This document shows positions 44,277 through 53,092 of a DNA stretch of 64,000 bases, one piece after another. The translations under genes were made by a program, and so were the position numbers. The notes below the pieces were generated by a model that worked only from the letters and a program-made list of their open reading frames with translations, had not been told where the DNA came from and made no database searches. The first letter of the stretch is position 1. Each line of letters opens with the position of its first letter. Location: NCBI RefSeq assembly GCF_001984055.1, contig NZ_LYVO01000023.1, positions 28,277-92,276 of the forward strand. The letters are read 5' to 3'. Origin of the DNA: Variovorax sp. KK3 (GTDB lineage Bacteria; Pseudomonadota; Gammaproteobacteria; Burkholderiales; Burkholderiaceae_C).

Positions 44277-44476
44277 GTGGCTGGCCTTCAGTAGCGTTGC
44301 CACAATCTAGGCGAGCACCGTCACCTATTCAACCCGTTTTCACACAGCCTCGGCCAGGAACGGACATCCACGCTCCGGCTTCGAACGTCCGCTTCGTACT
44401 CCGAGAGTAAACAAAGTTGCAGTCGACTCTCAATTCGCTGACAACTCGTGAAAGTAGGGGGTCAGTTGGGCTGGCA

Positions 44477-45409
44477 TCAACGGCCCGCAGCGTCCGCCGC
44501 CTCGTCCGGCAGACCGCGCTGTGTGCGAACGAAGGATTGCATGTGCTGCAGAAACGCGTTCGCCGCTGGCGTGAGTTCCGCATCGCTGCGTGAATAAACA
44601 CCCATGTCCCGCTTCACGGTCGGGCGCACCAGCATTCGCGCCTGCACGCCGGCGCGACGCGACAGCTGGCGAACGTTGACCGGAAGCGCCGCGACGCCCA
44701 TCCCCGCGGCCACCATGCTGATCACGGTGGACGAGAAGGTCGCTTCGTAGGCAGCCACCGGCTTGATACCGGCGGATTCGAACGCGGCATCGGCCAGCGC
44801 GCGCGACGGACTCTCGGCGGAAAGGCAGATCAACGGTTGTTGCGCCAGCTCGCGCCAGCTCACCGAGCCCCGCTCGGCGAGCAGATGGCCATCGGGAATC
44901 AGCGCGACGAGATGGTCCTGATAGAGCGTCACCTCCGACAGGCCGGGCTCGCCTTCGATCAGCGTTCCGACGCCCAGGTCGACCTCCCCCCGGCGCACTT
45001 GGTCGCGGATTGTCTCCTCGAAGCCGTCTTTGAGGATGCATTGGATGCCGGGGTGGCGCTGCCGGAAGGACTGCATCACCCAAGGCAGCAGCGTGGCCGC
45101 CACCACGATGGACGCCGCCACCGTGACCCTGCCGCGCTTGACCTGGGCGAGCGCTCGGGAACCGGCGACGGCCGCCTCCAGGTCGTCGAGCGCCTTTCGA
45201 GCCAGAGGCCGGAACTCCGCGCCCGCCTCTGTCAGTTGGACGACGCGCGTGCTGCGGTAGAAAAGCCGCAGACCGATCTGGTCCTCGAGCTCCTTGACCA
45301 AGGTCGAGAGCGCAGAGGGCGACACGTGTATGCGCTCGGCAGCCCGCGTGAAGGCGCCTGTGTCGGCAACCGCCAGGAAGGCGCGGATCTGGCGCAACGT
45401 AATGTTCAT
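44477..45409 (-). CDS. LysR-family regulator
   Basis: 310 residues from ATG 45409; the extra N-terminal codons up to 45517 would run across the operator and are excluded. N-terminal HTH (L-R-Q-I-R-A-F-L-A-V-A-D-T-G-A-F-T-R-A-A) and a type II periplasmic-binding-like effector domain. It diverges from the MHS-transporter/deacetylase/racemase-like operon and very probably controls it through the 31-bp inverted repeat between the genes. The effector is likely the substrate of that pathway. Confidence 0.92.
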   Translation of the reverse strand: MNITLRQIRAFLAVADTGAFTRAAERIHVSPSALSTLVKELEDQIGLRLFYRSTRVVQLTEAGAEFRPLARKALDDLEAAVAGSRALAQVKRGRVTVAASIVVAATLLPWVMQSFRQRHPGIQCILKDGFEETIRDQVRRGEVDLGVGTLIEGEPGLSEVTLYQDHLVALIPDGHLLAERGSVSWRELAQQPLICLSAESPSRALADAAFESAGIKPVAAYEATFSSTVISMVAAGMGVAALPVNVRQLSRRAGVQARMLVRPTVKRDMGVYSRSDAELTPAANAFLQHMQSFVRTQRGLPDEAADAAGR

Positions 45410-45411
45410 CA

Positions 45412-45442
45412 AATCAGAATAATTGTTCAGATCATTCTGATT
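45412..45442. promoter_or_regulatory. 31-bp inverted repeat, candidate LysR operator
   Basis: AATCAGAAT-N13-ATTCTGATT: perfect 9-bp arms in the divergent region, starting 2 bp upstream of the LysR ATG and 57 bp before the transporter ATG. It contains T-N11-A matches expected of LysR boxes. The position over the LysR start suits autorepression. Confidence 0.65.
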
Positions 45443-45498
45443 GTCGAAGGATTCCTGCGGTGCTGCAATCGCGCTACACCACCAACCCAGGAGACGCC

Positions 45499-46812
45499 AT
45501 GACAACTGCTTCCGCAATTGCCACGCCAGCCGATCGCGACGAGACGCGATCGACGCGCACGACCAGTCCCCGGCGCGTCGCCGCCGCGAGCCTGGTCGGC
45601 ACGACGCTGGAGTTCTATGACCATTTCATCTTTGGCACCGCCGCCGCGCTGGTGTTTCCGAAGCTGTTTTTCCCGCAGTCCGATCCCTTCATGGCGACCA
45701 TCCTGTCGCTCCTGTCCTATGGGATTGCCTTTGTCGCCCGGCCGGTGGGCGCCGCCATCTTCGGCTCACTGGGCGACAAGATCGGGCGCCGCTTCGTGCT
45801 GGTCTCCACCCTGCTGATCATGGGCCTCTCGACATTCCTGATCGGGTTGCTGCCGACCTATCCGCAGGTGGGCCTGATGGCGCCGGTGATGCTCGCCATC
45901 CTGCGATTCGCGCAAGGCCTTGCGCTCGGCGGCGAATGGGGCGGGGCGGCGCTAATGGTCAACGAGTTTGACACCACCGGACGCCGGCGCGGCTTCTACG
46001 GCAGCCTCGTGCAGGTGGCCAGTCCAATAGGCGTGCTAATCGCCAACGGCATGTTTGGCTTCATGAACACCATCACCAACGACGCCGAGTTCATGGACTG
46101 GGGATGGCGGGTTCCGTTCCTCGCGAGCATCCTGCTCGTGGGCATCGGCTACTTCATCCGCCGCTCCGTCTCCGAATCGCCGGTGTTCCAAAGCCTGGAG
46201 CACGGATCGCAGAAGGCCGAAGCACCCCTGATGGAGACGCTGCGCCACCATTGGCGCCAAGTCCTCCTGGCCATCGGCGTGCGGGCCGGCGAAGGCATCA
46301 TCTGGTACGTCTTCTCGCTGCTGCTGCTGATCTACGTGCCGACCCGCCTGGGCCTCCCGCGTCAGGTCGCTTTGAACGCCGTGCTGTGGGGTGCTGCCGT
46401 CGGCGTAGTCGCGATCCCCCTCTTCGGCGCCTTGTCGGATCGCTTCGGGCGCAAGTTCATGCTCCTGGCCGGCGTTGCAGCATCGGTCATCTGGTCATTC
46501 GCGTATTTTCCGATGCTCGAGACGCGGGTCCCACAACTCGTCATCCTGGCGTCCGTGATCGGCATGATCTGCCAAGCATCCCTGTGGGCACCGCTGGCCG
46601 CTTTCATTCCGGACATGTTCGAGTCCAAGGTTCGGTGCACCGGCGCGTCGCTTGGCTTCCAGCTGGCCGGCGTCTTCGGAGGCGCCCTGGCGCCGAGCAT
46701 CTGCGTGTGGCTGCTCGACCGCTTCGACAATCCGTTTTACATCTCCTTCTACTGCACCGTCGGTCTCGCGCTGATTGCCCTGTGCGTGTCGAAGGCCAGG
46801 ACGCAGCAATGA
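45499..46812 (+). CDS. MHS-family (ProP-like) MFS transporter
   Basis: 437 residues from ATG 45499 with CAGGAGAC upstream. About 12 TM helices. The motif G-T-T-L-E-F-Y-D-H-F-I-F-G in TM1 and G-D-K-I-G-R-R after TM2 are those of metabolite:H+ symporters (shikimate, ketoglutarate, proline/betaine). R-F-A-Q-G-L-A-L-G-G-E-W-G-G is also characteristic. It imports the substrate of the enzymes encoded next; its stop overlaps the next ATG. Confidence 0.9.
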   Translation: MTTASAIATPADRDETRSTRTTSPRRVAAASLVGTTLEFYDHFIFGTAAALVFPKLFFPQSDPFMATILSLLSYGIAFVARPVGAAIFGSLGDKIGRRFVLVSTLLIMGLSTFLIGLLPTYPQVGLMAPVMLAILRFAQGLALGGEWGGAALMVNEFDTTGRRRGFYGSLVQVASPIGVLIANGMFGFMNTITNDAEFMDWGWRVPFLASILLVGIGYFIRRSVSESPVFQSLEHGSQKAEAPLMETLRHHWRQVLLAIGVRAGEGIIWYVFSLLLLIYVPTRLGLPRQVALNAVLWGAAVGVVAIPLFGALSDRFGRKFMLLAGVAASVIWSFAYFPMLETRVPQLVILASVIGMICQASLWAPLAAFIPDMFESKVRCTGASLGFQLAGVFGGALAPSICVWLLDRFDNPFYISFYCTVGLALIALCVSKARTQQ

Positions 46813-47711
46813 ACGCCGCTCGAGATTTCGTCGGCTACGGCCGAGTCCGACCGAACTTCGAATGGCCGGGCGGACGGCGGGTCGCCGTCAGCGTGGTCGT
46901 CAACTACGAAGAGGGCGGAGAGAATTGCGTCCTTGACGGCGACACCCACTCCGAGGTGCTCAATAGCGACGTGGCCGGTGCGGTGGCCCGAGCGGGGCGC
47001 CGCAACCTAGTAGTCGAGTCGCACTACGAATACGGCAGCCGGGTAGGGCACTGGCGCATCTTGGACCTGCTTCAGGAGTGCGGAGTCCCCGCCACCTACT
47101 TCGCGGTGTCCAGCGCGCTCGAGAAGCATCCCGAGGCGGCCCGGTCGATCGCTGAGGCCGGGCACGAGGTGGTGTCGCATGGTGCGCGCTGGATCGACCA
47201 CGACGGTATGCCCGAGGCCACCGAGCGCGAGCACATGGTGCGTTCTCTCGATGTGCTGGAGCGTTTGTGCGGAGAGCGCCCCGTGGGCTGGTACACCGGG
47301 CGCGTCAGCGCCAACACCCGTGCCCTCGCCGTCGAGCAGGGGCTGACGTACGACAGCGATGCCTACAACGACGATCTCCCTTACTGGGCGGATGTCGGTG
47401 GCCGCGCGCACCTGGTGCTGCCTTACAGCTTCGACTGCAATGACATGCGCTTCGCTTCCGCGCCCGGCTTCAACACCCCGGAAGACTTTACAGACCACTT
47501 GCGCCGTACCCTGGCTTGCCTGCGCCGCGAGGCCAGCCGCCATCCGACGATGATGTCCATCGGCTTGCACCTGCGATTGGCGGGGCGGCCTGGGCGCGCC
47601 GATGCCCTGCGCGAGTTCCTGCTCGAGGCATCGAAATTCCCGGAAGTGTGGTTCTGCCGCCGGCGCGACATCGCCGAGTTCTGGCGCAGGAAGTTTCCTG
47701 CGGGCCGCTGA
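46809..47711 (+). CDS. PuuE-like polysaccharide-deacetylase-fold hydrolase
   Basis: 300 residues, ATG overlapping the transporter stop. The N-terminal region V-N-Y-E-E-G-G-E-N replaces the usual T-F-D-D-G, as in PuuE allantoinases and related cyclic-amide hydrolases. H-Y-E-Y-G-S-R-V-G-x-W-R and A-T-Y-F-A-V-S-S-A-L-E follow. The metal site is suggested by G-H-E-V-V-S-H-G and W-I-D-H. It probably opens a cyclic ureide or imide such as allantoin or a hydantoin. The next gene is a hydantoin-racemase homologue, which supports this. The exact substrate is not shown by the sequence. Confidence 0.82.
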   Translation: MNAARDFVGYGRVRPNFEWPGGRRVAVSVVVNYEEGGENCVLDGDTHSEVLNSDVAGAVARAGRRNLVVESHYEYGSRVGHWRILDLLQECGVPATYFAVSSALEKHPEAARSIAEAGHEVVSHGARWIDHDGMPEATEREHMVRSLDVLERLCGERPVGWYTGRVSANTRALAVEQGLTYDSDAYNDDLPYWADVGGRAHLVLPYSFDCNDMRFASAPGFNTPEDFTDHLRRTLACLRREASRHPTMMSIGLHLRLAGRPGRADALREFLLEASKFPEVWFCRRRDIAEFWRRKFPAGR

Positions 47712-48346
47712 TGAAGACACTCTTTCTCAACCCCAACTCGAGCGACAAGATCACGGTAACGCTGCGGCGTCACATTGACCGCTGTGGCGGACCGGCCGGG
47801 CAATGGGACGTAGCGAAGGTGGTGGATGCACCGAGCATCATCGGCTCGGCAGCAGAGAACCTCGAGGCAGAAGCGGTCCTGGATCAGAGCTTGCATGCGT
47901 TGACCGCCGGCTATGACCGGGTGGTCATGATGTCCTCGGTCGACACCGGGTATGACATCGCGCGCAGGCAACTGGGCAACGCCGCCTTCGGCTTCACCCG
48001 CAGCGTGCTCTCGCAACACCGCAGGCTCGGCCACCGGCTGCACGTCGTCACCTTCGACGCCGGCATGACCGCGCTGTACGAGCAGGCTTTCGAGGAGACG
48101 GGTCACCGGGCGGTGATCAACGACTGGCTCGTATTGGACTTGACCCCATCCGCCGTTGCGGCCCGGCCCGAGGCCGCGCTCGCGGGTTTGCGCGAGCTCT
48201 GCCGCGAAATAGCGACTTCTCCGGGTGACGGAATTTTCGTGGTGGGTGCCGTTGGCCTGGAGTTGGCCGCAACCTTGCGTGGCGAGGGCATCCGATCGCT
48301 GATTGATCCTGTGGCAGATCTCCTAGCGTGGCTGAGCTTCGCGTAG
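47711..48346 (+). CDS. Asp/Glu/hydantoin-racemase-fold protein lacking both Cys
   Basis: 211 residues, start sharing one base with the previous stop. The fold is clear: F-L-N-P-N-S-S at the N-terminus as in hydantoin and allantoin racemases, then V-D-A-P near residue 40 and V-D-T-G. Racemases use two cysteines, in I-A-C-F-x-D-x-G and V-L-G-C-A-G. Here the first position is Ser75 (M-S-S-V-D-T-G) and the second is Ala180 (V-V-G-A-V-G-L). It therefore should not racemise by the usual two-thiol mechanism. It may be a decarboxylase- or isomerase-like relative (maleate isomerase and AMD share the fold but keep at least one Cys) or a binding protein. Confidence 0.8.
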   Translation: MKTLFLNPNSSDKITVTLRRHIDRCGGPAGQWDVAKVVDAPSIIGSAAENLEAEAVLDQSLHALTAGYDRVVMMSSVDTGYDIARRQLGNAAFGFTRSVLSQHRRLGHRLHVVTFDAGMTALYEQAFEETGHRAVINDWLVLDLTPSAVAARPEAALAGLRELCREIATSPGDGIFVVGAVGLELAATLRGEGIRSLIDPVADLLAWLSFA

Positions 48347-48825
48347 TACCGCTAGCAAACTACTGATGCAGCGAGCCAGTCGAGTTGTCGCCGTTGCCAG
48401 GCATTGAAGACGCCTTTTGCCTGCAAGGCAGACATTGAGCGGCGGGAACTGCAAGACCACATCGGGCCCGGACCACCATTTCGCGGCATTCAGAAGCAGC
48501 CATTCATGCCCGCGTCTTTCTGGATCGAGCATCGACGATGTTTGCGAAGGCCAAGTTCCGAGGCAGACGAGTCGTACGTCGAGGAAGGTGCCAAGGTCGG
48601 CTTTCGTCAGCCGCTGTCATTCATCCCGGACAAATGAACTTCGGCAACCAGTCTTGAGCGGCCCCTCGGCCGAACCCAAAGCCCTCCTTCCACGCTCCAT
48701 CGTGAGGCAGTCCTGCTGACGCGGTCAACCACCGTACGTAGCACAATGAGGAAGTCTCGTAACCAAGCGCGCTCATGGCGGCATTGACACGCGCGCAGTG
48801 CTTCTCGGTCACGCGAGGACCCACC
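48347..48825. other. 479-bp intergenic region without a credible gene
   Basis: It holds only short overlapping frames (48404-48637, 48417-48719) with no start context or recognisable product. Composition is less GC-rich than neighbouring genes. It separates the LysR/MHS cluster from the amidohydrolase gene and may be the scar of an insertion or deletion. The amidohydrolase promoter should be in its right part; no clear -35/-10 is seen. Confidence 0.6.
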
Positions 48826-50199
48826 ATGCAAGACAGCGACCCCGAAGGCAAGCGCCTTCCCATCAAGCTCGACACCACATCAAACGGCGAGTTCGCCCCA
48901 GTCTCGCTCTGGCCCGCGAACGTCGAAGCCAACCGCCTCGCCCACGAGACCGCAGCAATCAACGCGAAGCGATTGGGCTTCTCGAAGCGAGCATTCCTAA
49001 CCTCCTCATGCGGCGCAGCCAGCACCCTGCTGGCCTTCAACACCGCCAACGCCGCAGCCGGCAAAACCGGCGGCTTCTTCGACCTGCCCCGCGATGCCGG
49101 GCTCGACACGCAGCTCGCCCGCGCCCAGGTCGGCCCCGCCAAGCAGGAGTTCATTCTCGACGTGCAAGGCCACTTCATCGACACGCCGAAGGGCAACTCG
49201 AAGAACGCGGAGGTCTTCCTCAAAGACATCTTCATGGACAGCGACACCGACGTGATGGTGCTGTCCTTCGTGCCCTCCGCGCGCGACGCCGAGCCGGTCA
49301 CGATCCAGGCCGCCGACGAGGTGCGCAGGCTCGTCGACAAGCTCGAAGGAACGCACCGCCTGCTGCTGCATGGGCGCGTCAACCCGAACCAGCCCGGAGA
49401 CCTCGAAGGCATGGACGAGTTGCGCGAGAAGTGGGGCATCAGCGCCTGGAAGACCTACACGCAGTACGGACCGGAAGGCAAGGGCTACTTCCTGCACGAT
49501 GACGTCGGCATCCGGTTCATCGAGAAGGCGCGCGCGCTGGGCGTCAAGAACATCTGCATCCACAAGGGGCTGCCGTTCGGGCAGCGCTCGTACGAGCACA
49601 GCCAGTGCAGCGACATCGGCATCGTCGCCAAGCGCTACCCGGACGTGAACTTCCTGATCTACCACTCGGGCTTCGTCACGACGGTGACCGAGAAGGCCTA
49701 CGACGCGAGCGGCAAGCGCGACGGCATCGACACGCTGATCACGTCCTTGCGCCAAAACCAGGTCAAGCCGAACAGCAACGTCTATGCAGAGCTGGGCAGC
49801 ACGTGGCGCTTTCTGATGCGTGACCCCGAGCAGGCGGCGCACGCACTGGGGAAGCTGATCGCCGCGTGTGGCGAGAACAACGTGCTGTGGGGCACGGATT
49901 CGATCTGGTACGGCTCACCACAGGATCAGATCCAGGCCTTCCGGACCTTCCAGATCTCGACGGAGCTGCGCGAGCGGCATGGCTACGCCCAGATGACGCC
50001 GGCGCTGCGGGCCAAGATATTCGGGCTCAACGCCGCGAAGGTGTACGGCTTGACGCCGACGGAAGTGAAGCGATACACCGCACGCGACTCGGTCGCGCAG
50101 AAGCGCATGGCTTACCTGGAGCGGCCCGATCCGCACTTCAAGACCTACGGGCCGAAGACGCGACGCGAGTTCCTCAGGGTGTTCGATCCTGCTGCCTAG
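48826..50199 (+). CDS. amidohydrolase-superfamily metalloenzyme, probably Tat-exported
   Basis: 457 residues from ATG 48826. The first 65 residues are a variable extension followed by a Tat-like motif (F-S-K-R-A-F-L-T-S) and a hydrophobic stretch ending A-N-A-A-A. The TIM-barrel amidohydrolase_2 domain starts at about residue 105 with I-L-D-V-Q-G-H-F, where the first His of DxHxH is Gln. Later marks are K-T-Y-T, I-C-I-H-K-G-L-P, I-Y-H-S-G and the metal-binding Asp in V-L-W-G-T-D-S-I-W-Y-G. It hydrolyses or decarboxylates an unknown substrate. Monocistronic. Confidence 0.8.
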   Translation: MQDSDPEGKRLPIKLDTTSNGEFAPVSLWPANVEANRLAHETAAINAKRLGFSKRAFLTSSCGAASTLLAFNTANAAAGKTGGFFDLPRDAGLDTQLARAQVGPAKQEFILDVQGHFIDTPKGNSKNAEVFLKDIFMDSDTDVMVLSFVPSARDAEPVTIQAADEVRRLVDKLEGTHRLLLHGRVNPNQPGDLEGMDELREKWGISAWKTYTQYGPEGKGYFLHDDVGIRFIEKARALGVKNICIHKGLPFGQRSYEHSQCSDIGIVAKRYPDVNFLIYHSGFVTTVTEKAYDASGKRDGIDTLITSLRQNQVKPNSNVYAELGSTWRFLMRDPEQAAHALGKLIAACGENNVLWGTDSIWYGSPQDQIQAFRTFQISTELRERHGYAQMTPALRAKIFGLNAAKVYGLTPTEVKRYTARDSVAQKRMAYLERPDPHFKTYGPKTRREFLRVFDPAA

Positions 50200-50392
50200 C
50201 AGTTGAGTTGCCGTGAGGGCGCCCGCCCGTCGATCGTGAATTCGTCGATCTCAAACGTTGCGGCGCTCAGCGTCACAGCCAGCGTGCCGATGACGCGACC
50301 TTGCCTGGCGGACGAGCGAGCGCGCCGATGAGGCTGAAGGCGAGGTCGATAGACTTGGTGCCGCTTTGCGCCCACTACCGACAACCGCAACC

Positions 50393-50815
50393 ATGCAAAC
50401 CTGGACCATCGCAGAGGCCACGCCAGAAGAGGTCAGATCTGGCGAACTCGGCCGCCGACTTCGCCGCTTCAACTACAGCTTCGTCGGTGAGCACCCCGAA
50501 TCGCAACCCGTCTGGCTCAACGCCAAGAACGAAGAAGGCCGGACGATCGGTGGCCTTCGCGGCTACGTGTTTCTGTACTGGCTTCACATCGACGTGCTGT
50601 GGGTCGACGAGGAAGCCCGGGCGACCGGGCTCGGCAGCGATCTGCTGGCGCAAGCCGAAGCGAAGGCCAAGCACCTCGGCGCGCACAGCGCCAAGCTCGA
50701 AACCTTCGAATGGCAGGCGCGCGGCTTCTACGTGAAGCGCGGCTACCAGGAGTTCGGCCGCATCGACGACCACACGCAGGGCTTCTATCTGGCGTACATG
50801 ATGAAGAAGCTCTGA
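50393..50815 (+). CDS. GNAT-family acetyltransferase
   Basis: 140 residues from ATG 50393. The acetyl-CoA-binding motif is V-D-E-E-A-R-A-T-G-L-G-S-D-L-L (R-x-x-G-x-G). The strand pair before it (R-G-Y-V-F-L-Y-W-L-H-I-D-V-L-W) and the C-terminal Y-V-K-R-G-Y-Q-E-F are typical. It resembles small YpeA/RimI-like N-acetyltransferases acting on small molecules. Substrate unknown. It lies 71 bp before the nuclease gene on the same strand, so the two may be cotranscribed. Confidence 0.85.
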   Translation: MQTWTIAEATPEEVRSGELGRRLRRFNYSFVGEHPESQPVWLNAKNEEGRTIGGLRGYVFLYWLHIDVLWVDEEARATGLGSDLLAQAEAKAKHLGAHSAKLETFEWQARGFYVKRGYQEFGRIDDHTQGFYLAYMMKKL

Positions 50816-50886
50816 TCGCGCAGCACCGCAGAATGCCGCAGCCGGTGCACACCCGCGCCGGCTCCTCCAACAAGAACGATGTCCCA

Positions 50887-51822
50887 ATGAGCAAAGCCAT
50901 CCATCCCACCGACGTCCGCTTCATCAAGCTCGGGCGTCGCGGAACGTGGGAGCAGTCGTCGATCGAACACGATCAAGTCATTCGGCTCGGGTACACCAGC
51001 CCGCTGCACGACGAGAGCCTTGCCGGAAACTGGAAGGCCGTGACCAAGCACTGGCTTGCCAAGCGCAAGGGCAACAAGAGCACGACCACCAGTGATGTCC
51101 GCCAGATCCGCGACTTCTACGAAGAGCCCGAGACCACGCTGTGGTTCACCTTCTACGCGCGCCAGCTCTGGTGGTGCTTTGCCAAGAAGCAAGTGCGGCT
51201 GCTCGACGACGGGAGCCGCGTGCGCGCGGTCAAGGGCCAGTGGCAGAGCACCGACATCGCCGGGGGCGCACTCAACATCGAAACGCTGGATGACCGGCTG
51301 GCGAAGGTCGGCATGTACCGGGGCACCATCTGTGCGGTGCAGCCTCAGGTCGCCGAGTATCTGGTGCGCAGGATCAACTGCGAACAGTCGCCCGACGTGC
51401 AGAAGGCCGTGGACACGATGGCGCAATTGCGCGACGCGGTCGAGGTGCTGATCCGCGGCATGCACTGGAAAGACTTCGAGCTTCTGACAGACCTGATGTT
51501 CTCTCGCGCGGGCTTTCAAAGGCTGGACGTGCTGGGCAAGACCACGAAGGCCATCGATCTCGACCTGGTGGCGCCGGTCACGCGGCGTCGTGCATTCGTG
51601 CAGGTCAAGTCCAATGGCACGGTTGCGTCGCTGACCAAGAGCATCGAGCAGTTCAACGACATGCCGCAGTACGACGACTTCTTCTTCATCTGCCACACGG
51701 GCAAGGATGTCGCCCACTACAAGGCGGAGGAAGACAACATTCACGTGCTGGCTGGCCCGCAACTGGCTGAGCTTGTAATTCGCGCGGGGTTGGTGGAATG
51801 GTTGATCAGCAAGCGGAGTTGA
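50887..51822 (+). CDS. solitary Mrr-like PD-(D/E)XK nuclease
   Basis: 311 residues from ATG 50887. The N-terminal half (about 8-165) has no name I know but is distinctive: I-K-L-G-R-R-G-T-W-E, then I-R-L-G-Y, F-Y-E-E-P-E-T-T-L-W-F-T-F and W-W-C-F-A. I recall similar domains in restriction-type proteins, possibly recognising modified bases in the manner of EVE/PUA domains. The C-terminal half is a nuclease fold: E198 (D-F-E-L-L), D224/D226 (A-I-D-L-D-L) and Q239-V-K241 (F-V-Q-V-K-S), as in Mrr_cat enzymes. No methyltransferase gene is nearby, suggesting modification-dependent restriction. Confidence 0.78.
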   Translation: MSKAIHPTDVRFIKLGRRGTWEQSSIEHDQVIRLGYTSPLHDESLAGNWKAVTKHWLAKRKGNKSTTTSDVRQIRDFYEEPETTLWFTFYARQLWWCFAKKQVRLLDDGSRVRAVKGQWQSTDIAGGALNIETLDDRLAKVGMYRGTICAVQPQVAEYLVRRINCEQSPDVQKAVDTMAQLRDAVEVLIRGMHWKDFELLTDLMFSRAGFQRLDVLGKTTKAIDLDLVAPVTRRRAFVQVKSNGTVASLTKSIEQFNDMPQYDDFFFICHTGKDVAHYKAEEDNIHVLAGPQLAELVIRAGLVEWLISKRS

Positions 51823-52053
51823 TGGGTCTTTGCGTTGACGGCCCGGGTGACCTGTCGCCGTAGTGGATTGCAAGCGCGAGTTGTCGCGGCTCCCGACGAA
51901 CAGGCATCGTCGTCGGAAGTCAGGTTGTGAACACCCGGCGTGATGTGCCGCGCGTCCTCAAATTTGATGATTCGTGGCGATCGGTCGAGCCGCACACTTT
52001 GCCACTCGCTGCGGCTCCGAGCCGGGCAAGCGCAAGAACGGAAAGGAATGGCC

Positions 52054-52815
52054 ATGCCTGAAGAAGCTCCGAGGTCCGACACCTCCAACGAAGGGCCGCG
52101 CCACGATCCAAGCCCCTGGGCACGTCGCGCTCTCTACTTCTGCAGCACCTGCTTCTTCATTGTCGCCATCGGGTCGCTCGGCGCTGTCGCCGCTACCGTC
52201 ATCCGGTCGATGCTTGGGGAGAACACCACTTTGGTTGGGGTGCAGACAGTGATCTTTGTCGCGGTGCTCGCAGCAGGCTTCGGCTACTTCCTGATGCGAG
52301 CCGGGCAGAACATCGAGGCGACCACGACTGGCAATGCGCTTCCTGATGATGCGCGGCGGCTTCTCGGCTCGGTTATCGAGCATTCGGCTGATCCGATCGG
52401 AGATTGGACGAAGCTGGTGGGCCTGACGGGTGGCACGGGGGTTTTCAGAAAGCTGGAGCTTTCGGGAATGCCCTTGGCGACGATTCTCATGACCATTCTG
52501 TTTTGCCTGCTGGGGCTGGCGGCGCCCGTGTTTCCTGATCTATTAAGCACAGCGGGCAAAACTGGACCCCGCGCGCCATTCGACGGCGCAGCGACGATAT
52601 TTCTCGATATGGCAAAGCTCACCCTCGGAGCCTTCATCGGATCGTTCGTCACCAAGAGCACGTCGCGAGATGCAGAAGCCACGAAGGCCGGCGCAGTCGC
52701 GGCAGCAAAAGCGGTTGCGGGGAGTTCACCACCTCCCGCTCCGCCTCAGCAAGTGAGCAAGGCGCCCGAACCACAGGCACCACTGGCAGCACCCAACCCA
52801 GGAGCAACAACATGA
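52054..52815 (+). CDS. four-TM membrane protein, unknown function
   Basis: 253 residues from ATG 52054, chosen over ATG 52048 because AAGGA ends at 52047 and only the second start has room for it. Helices lie at about 25-50, 60-83, 135-160 and a weaker one at about 182-200. The loop between the second and third carries A-D-P-I-G-D-W-T-K-L-V-G-L-T-G-G-T-G. The C-terminal tail is Ala/Pro-rich. No family recognised. Its stop overlaps the start of the 70-residue gene, which is therefore translationally coupled. Confidence 0.7.
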   Translation: MPEEAPRSDTSNEGPRHDPSPWARRALYFCSTCFFIVAIGSLGAVAATVIRSMLGENTTLVGVQTVIFVAVLAAGFGYFLMRAGQNIEATTTGNALPDDARRLLGSVIEHSADPIGDWTKLVGLTGGTGVFRKLELSGMPLATILMTILFCLLGLAAPVFPDLLSTAGKTGPRAPFDGAATIFLDMAKLTLGAFIGSFVTKSTSRDAEATKAGAVAAAKAVAGSSPPPAPPQQVSKAPEPQAPLAAPNPGATT

Positions 52816-53024
52816 CGATGACATTCACCGCCAACGGATCGCCAATCTATGTCGACTACAAGTTCGACGATGGCATCTACAACATGAACCCCAAGGACAT
52901 TGCGGCAGCCAAGGCAGCAAACCCCGACGGGCACTTCAGCATCGATCCTTTCGACACGCAGACGCTCGAACCTGGGCAGAGCTGGGCGCTGCCGGACGGT
53001 ACGACCTTCATTCGGCAGCGCTGA
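52812..53024 (+). CDS. 70-aa soluble protein coupled to the membrane protein
   Basis: ATGA overlap with the preceding membrane protein and an AGGAG 8 bp before the ATG. The sequence is polar and beta-rich (F-T-A-N-G-S-P-I-Y-V-D-Y-K-F-D-D) and ends in P-D-G-T-T-F-I-R-Q-R. No signal, TM or known motif. The tight coupling suggests a soluble partner or assembly factor for the membrane protein. Confidence 0.65.
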   Translation: MTMTFTANGSPIYVDYKFDDGIYNMNPKDIAAAKAANPDGHFSIDPFDTQTLEPGQSWALPDGTTFIRQR

Positions 53025-53034
53025 TCGGACAGTC

Positions 53035-53069
53035 CCGCCCTGCCCCGTGCCGGGCGGACGTTGCAGGGC
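53035..53069. terminator. possible bidirectional terminator
   Basis: Two competing stems lie between convergent genes: CCGCCC (53035-53040) with GGGCGG (53052-53057), and GCCCTGC (53037-53043) with GCAGGGC (53063-53069). No U-tract is present. Confidence 0.35.
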
Positions 53070-53092
53070 CGGGATGAGCAGCGAGGGACGTT

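Noticed and set aside
48404..48719. Short frames of 77 and 100 codons in the 479-bp intergenic region
   Set aside because: Overlapping frames without ribosome-binding sites, motifs or coding-like composition.
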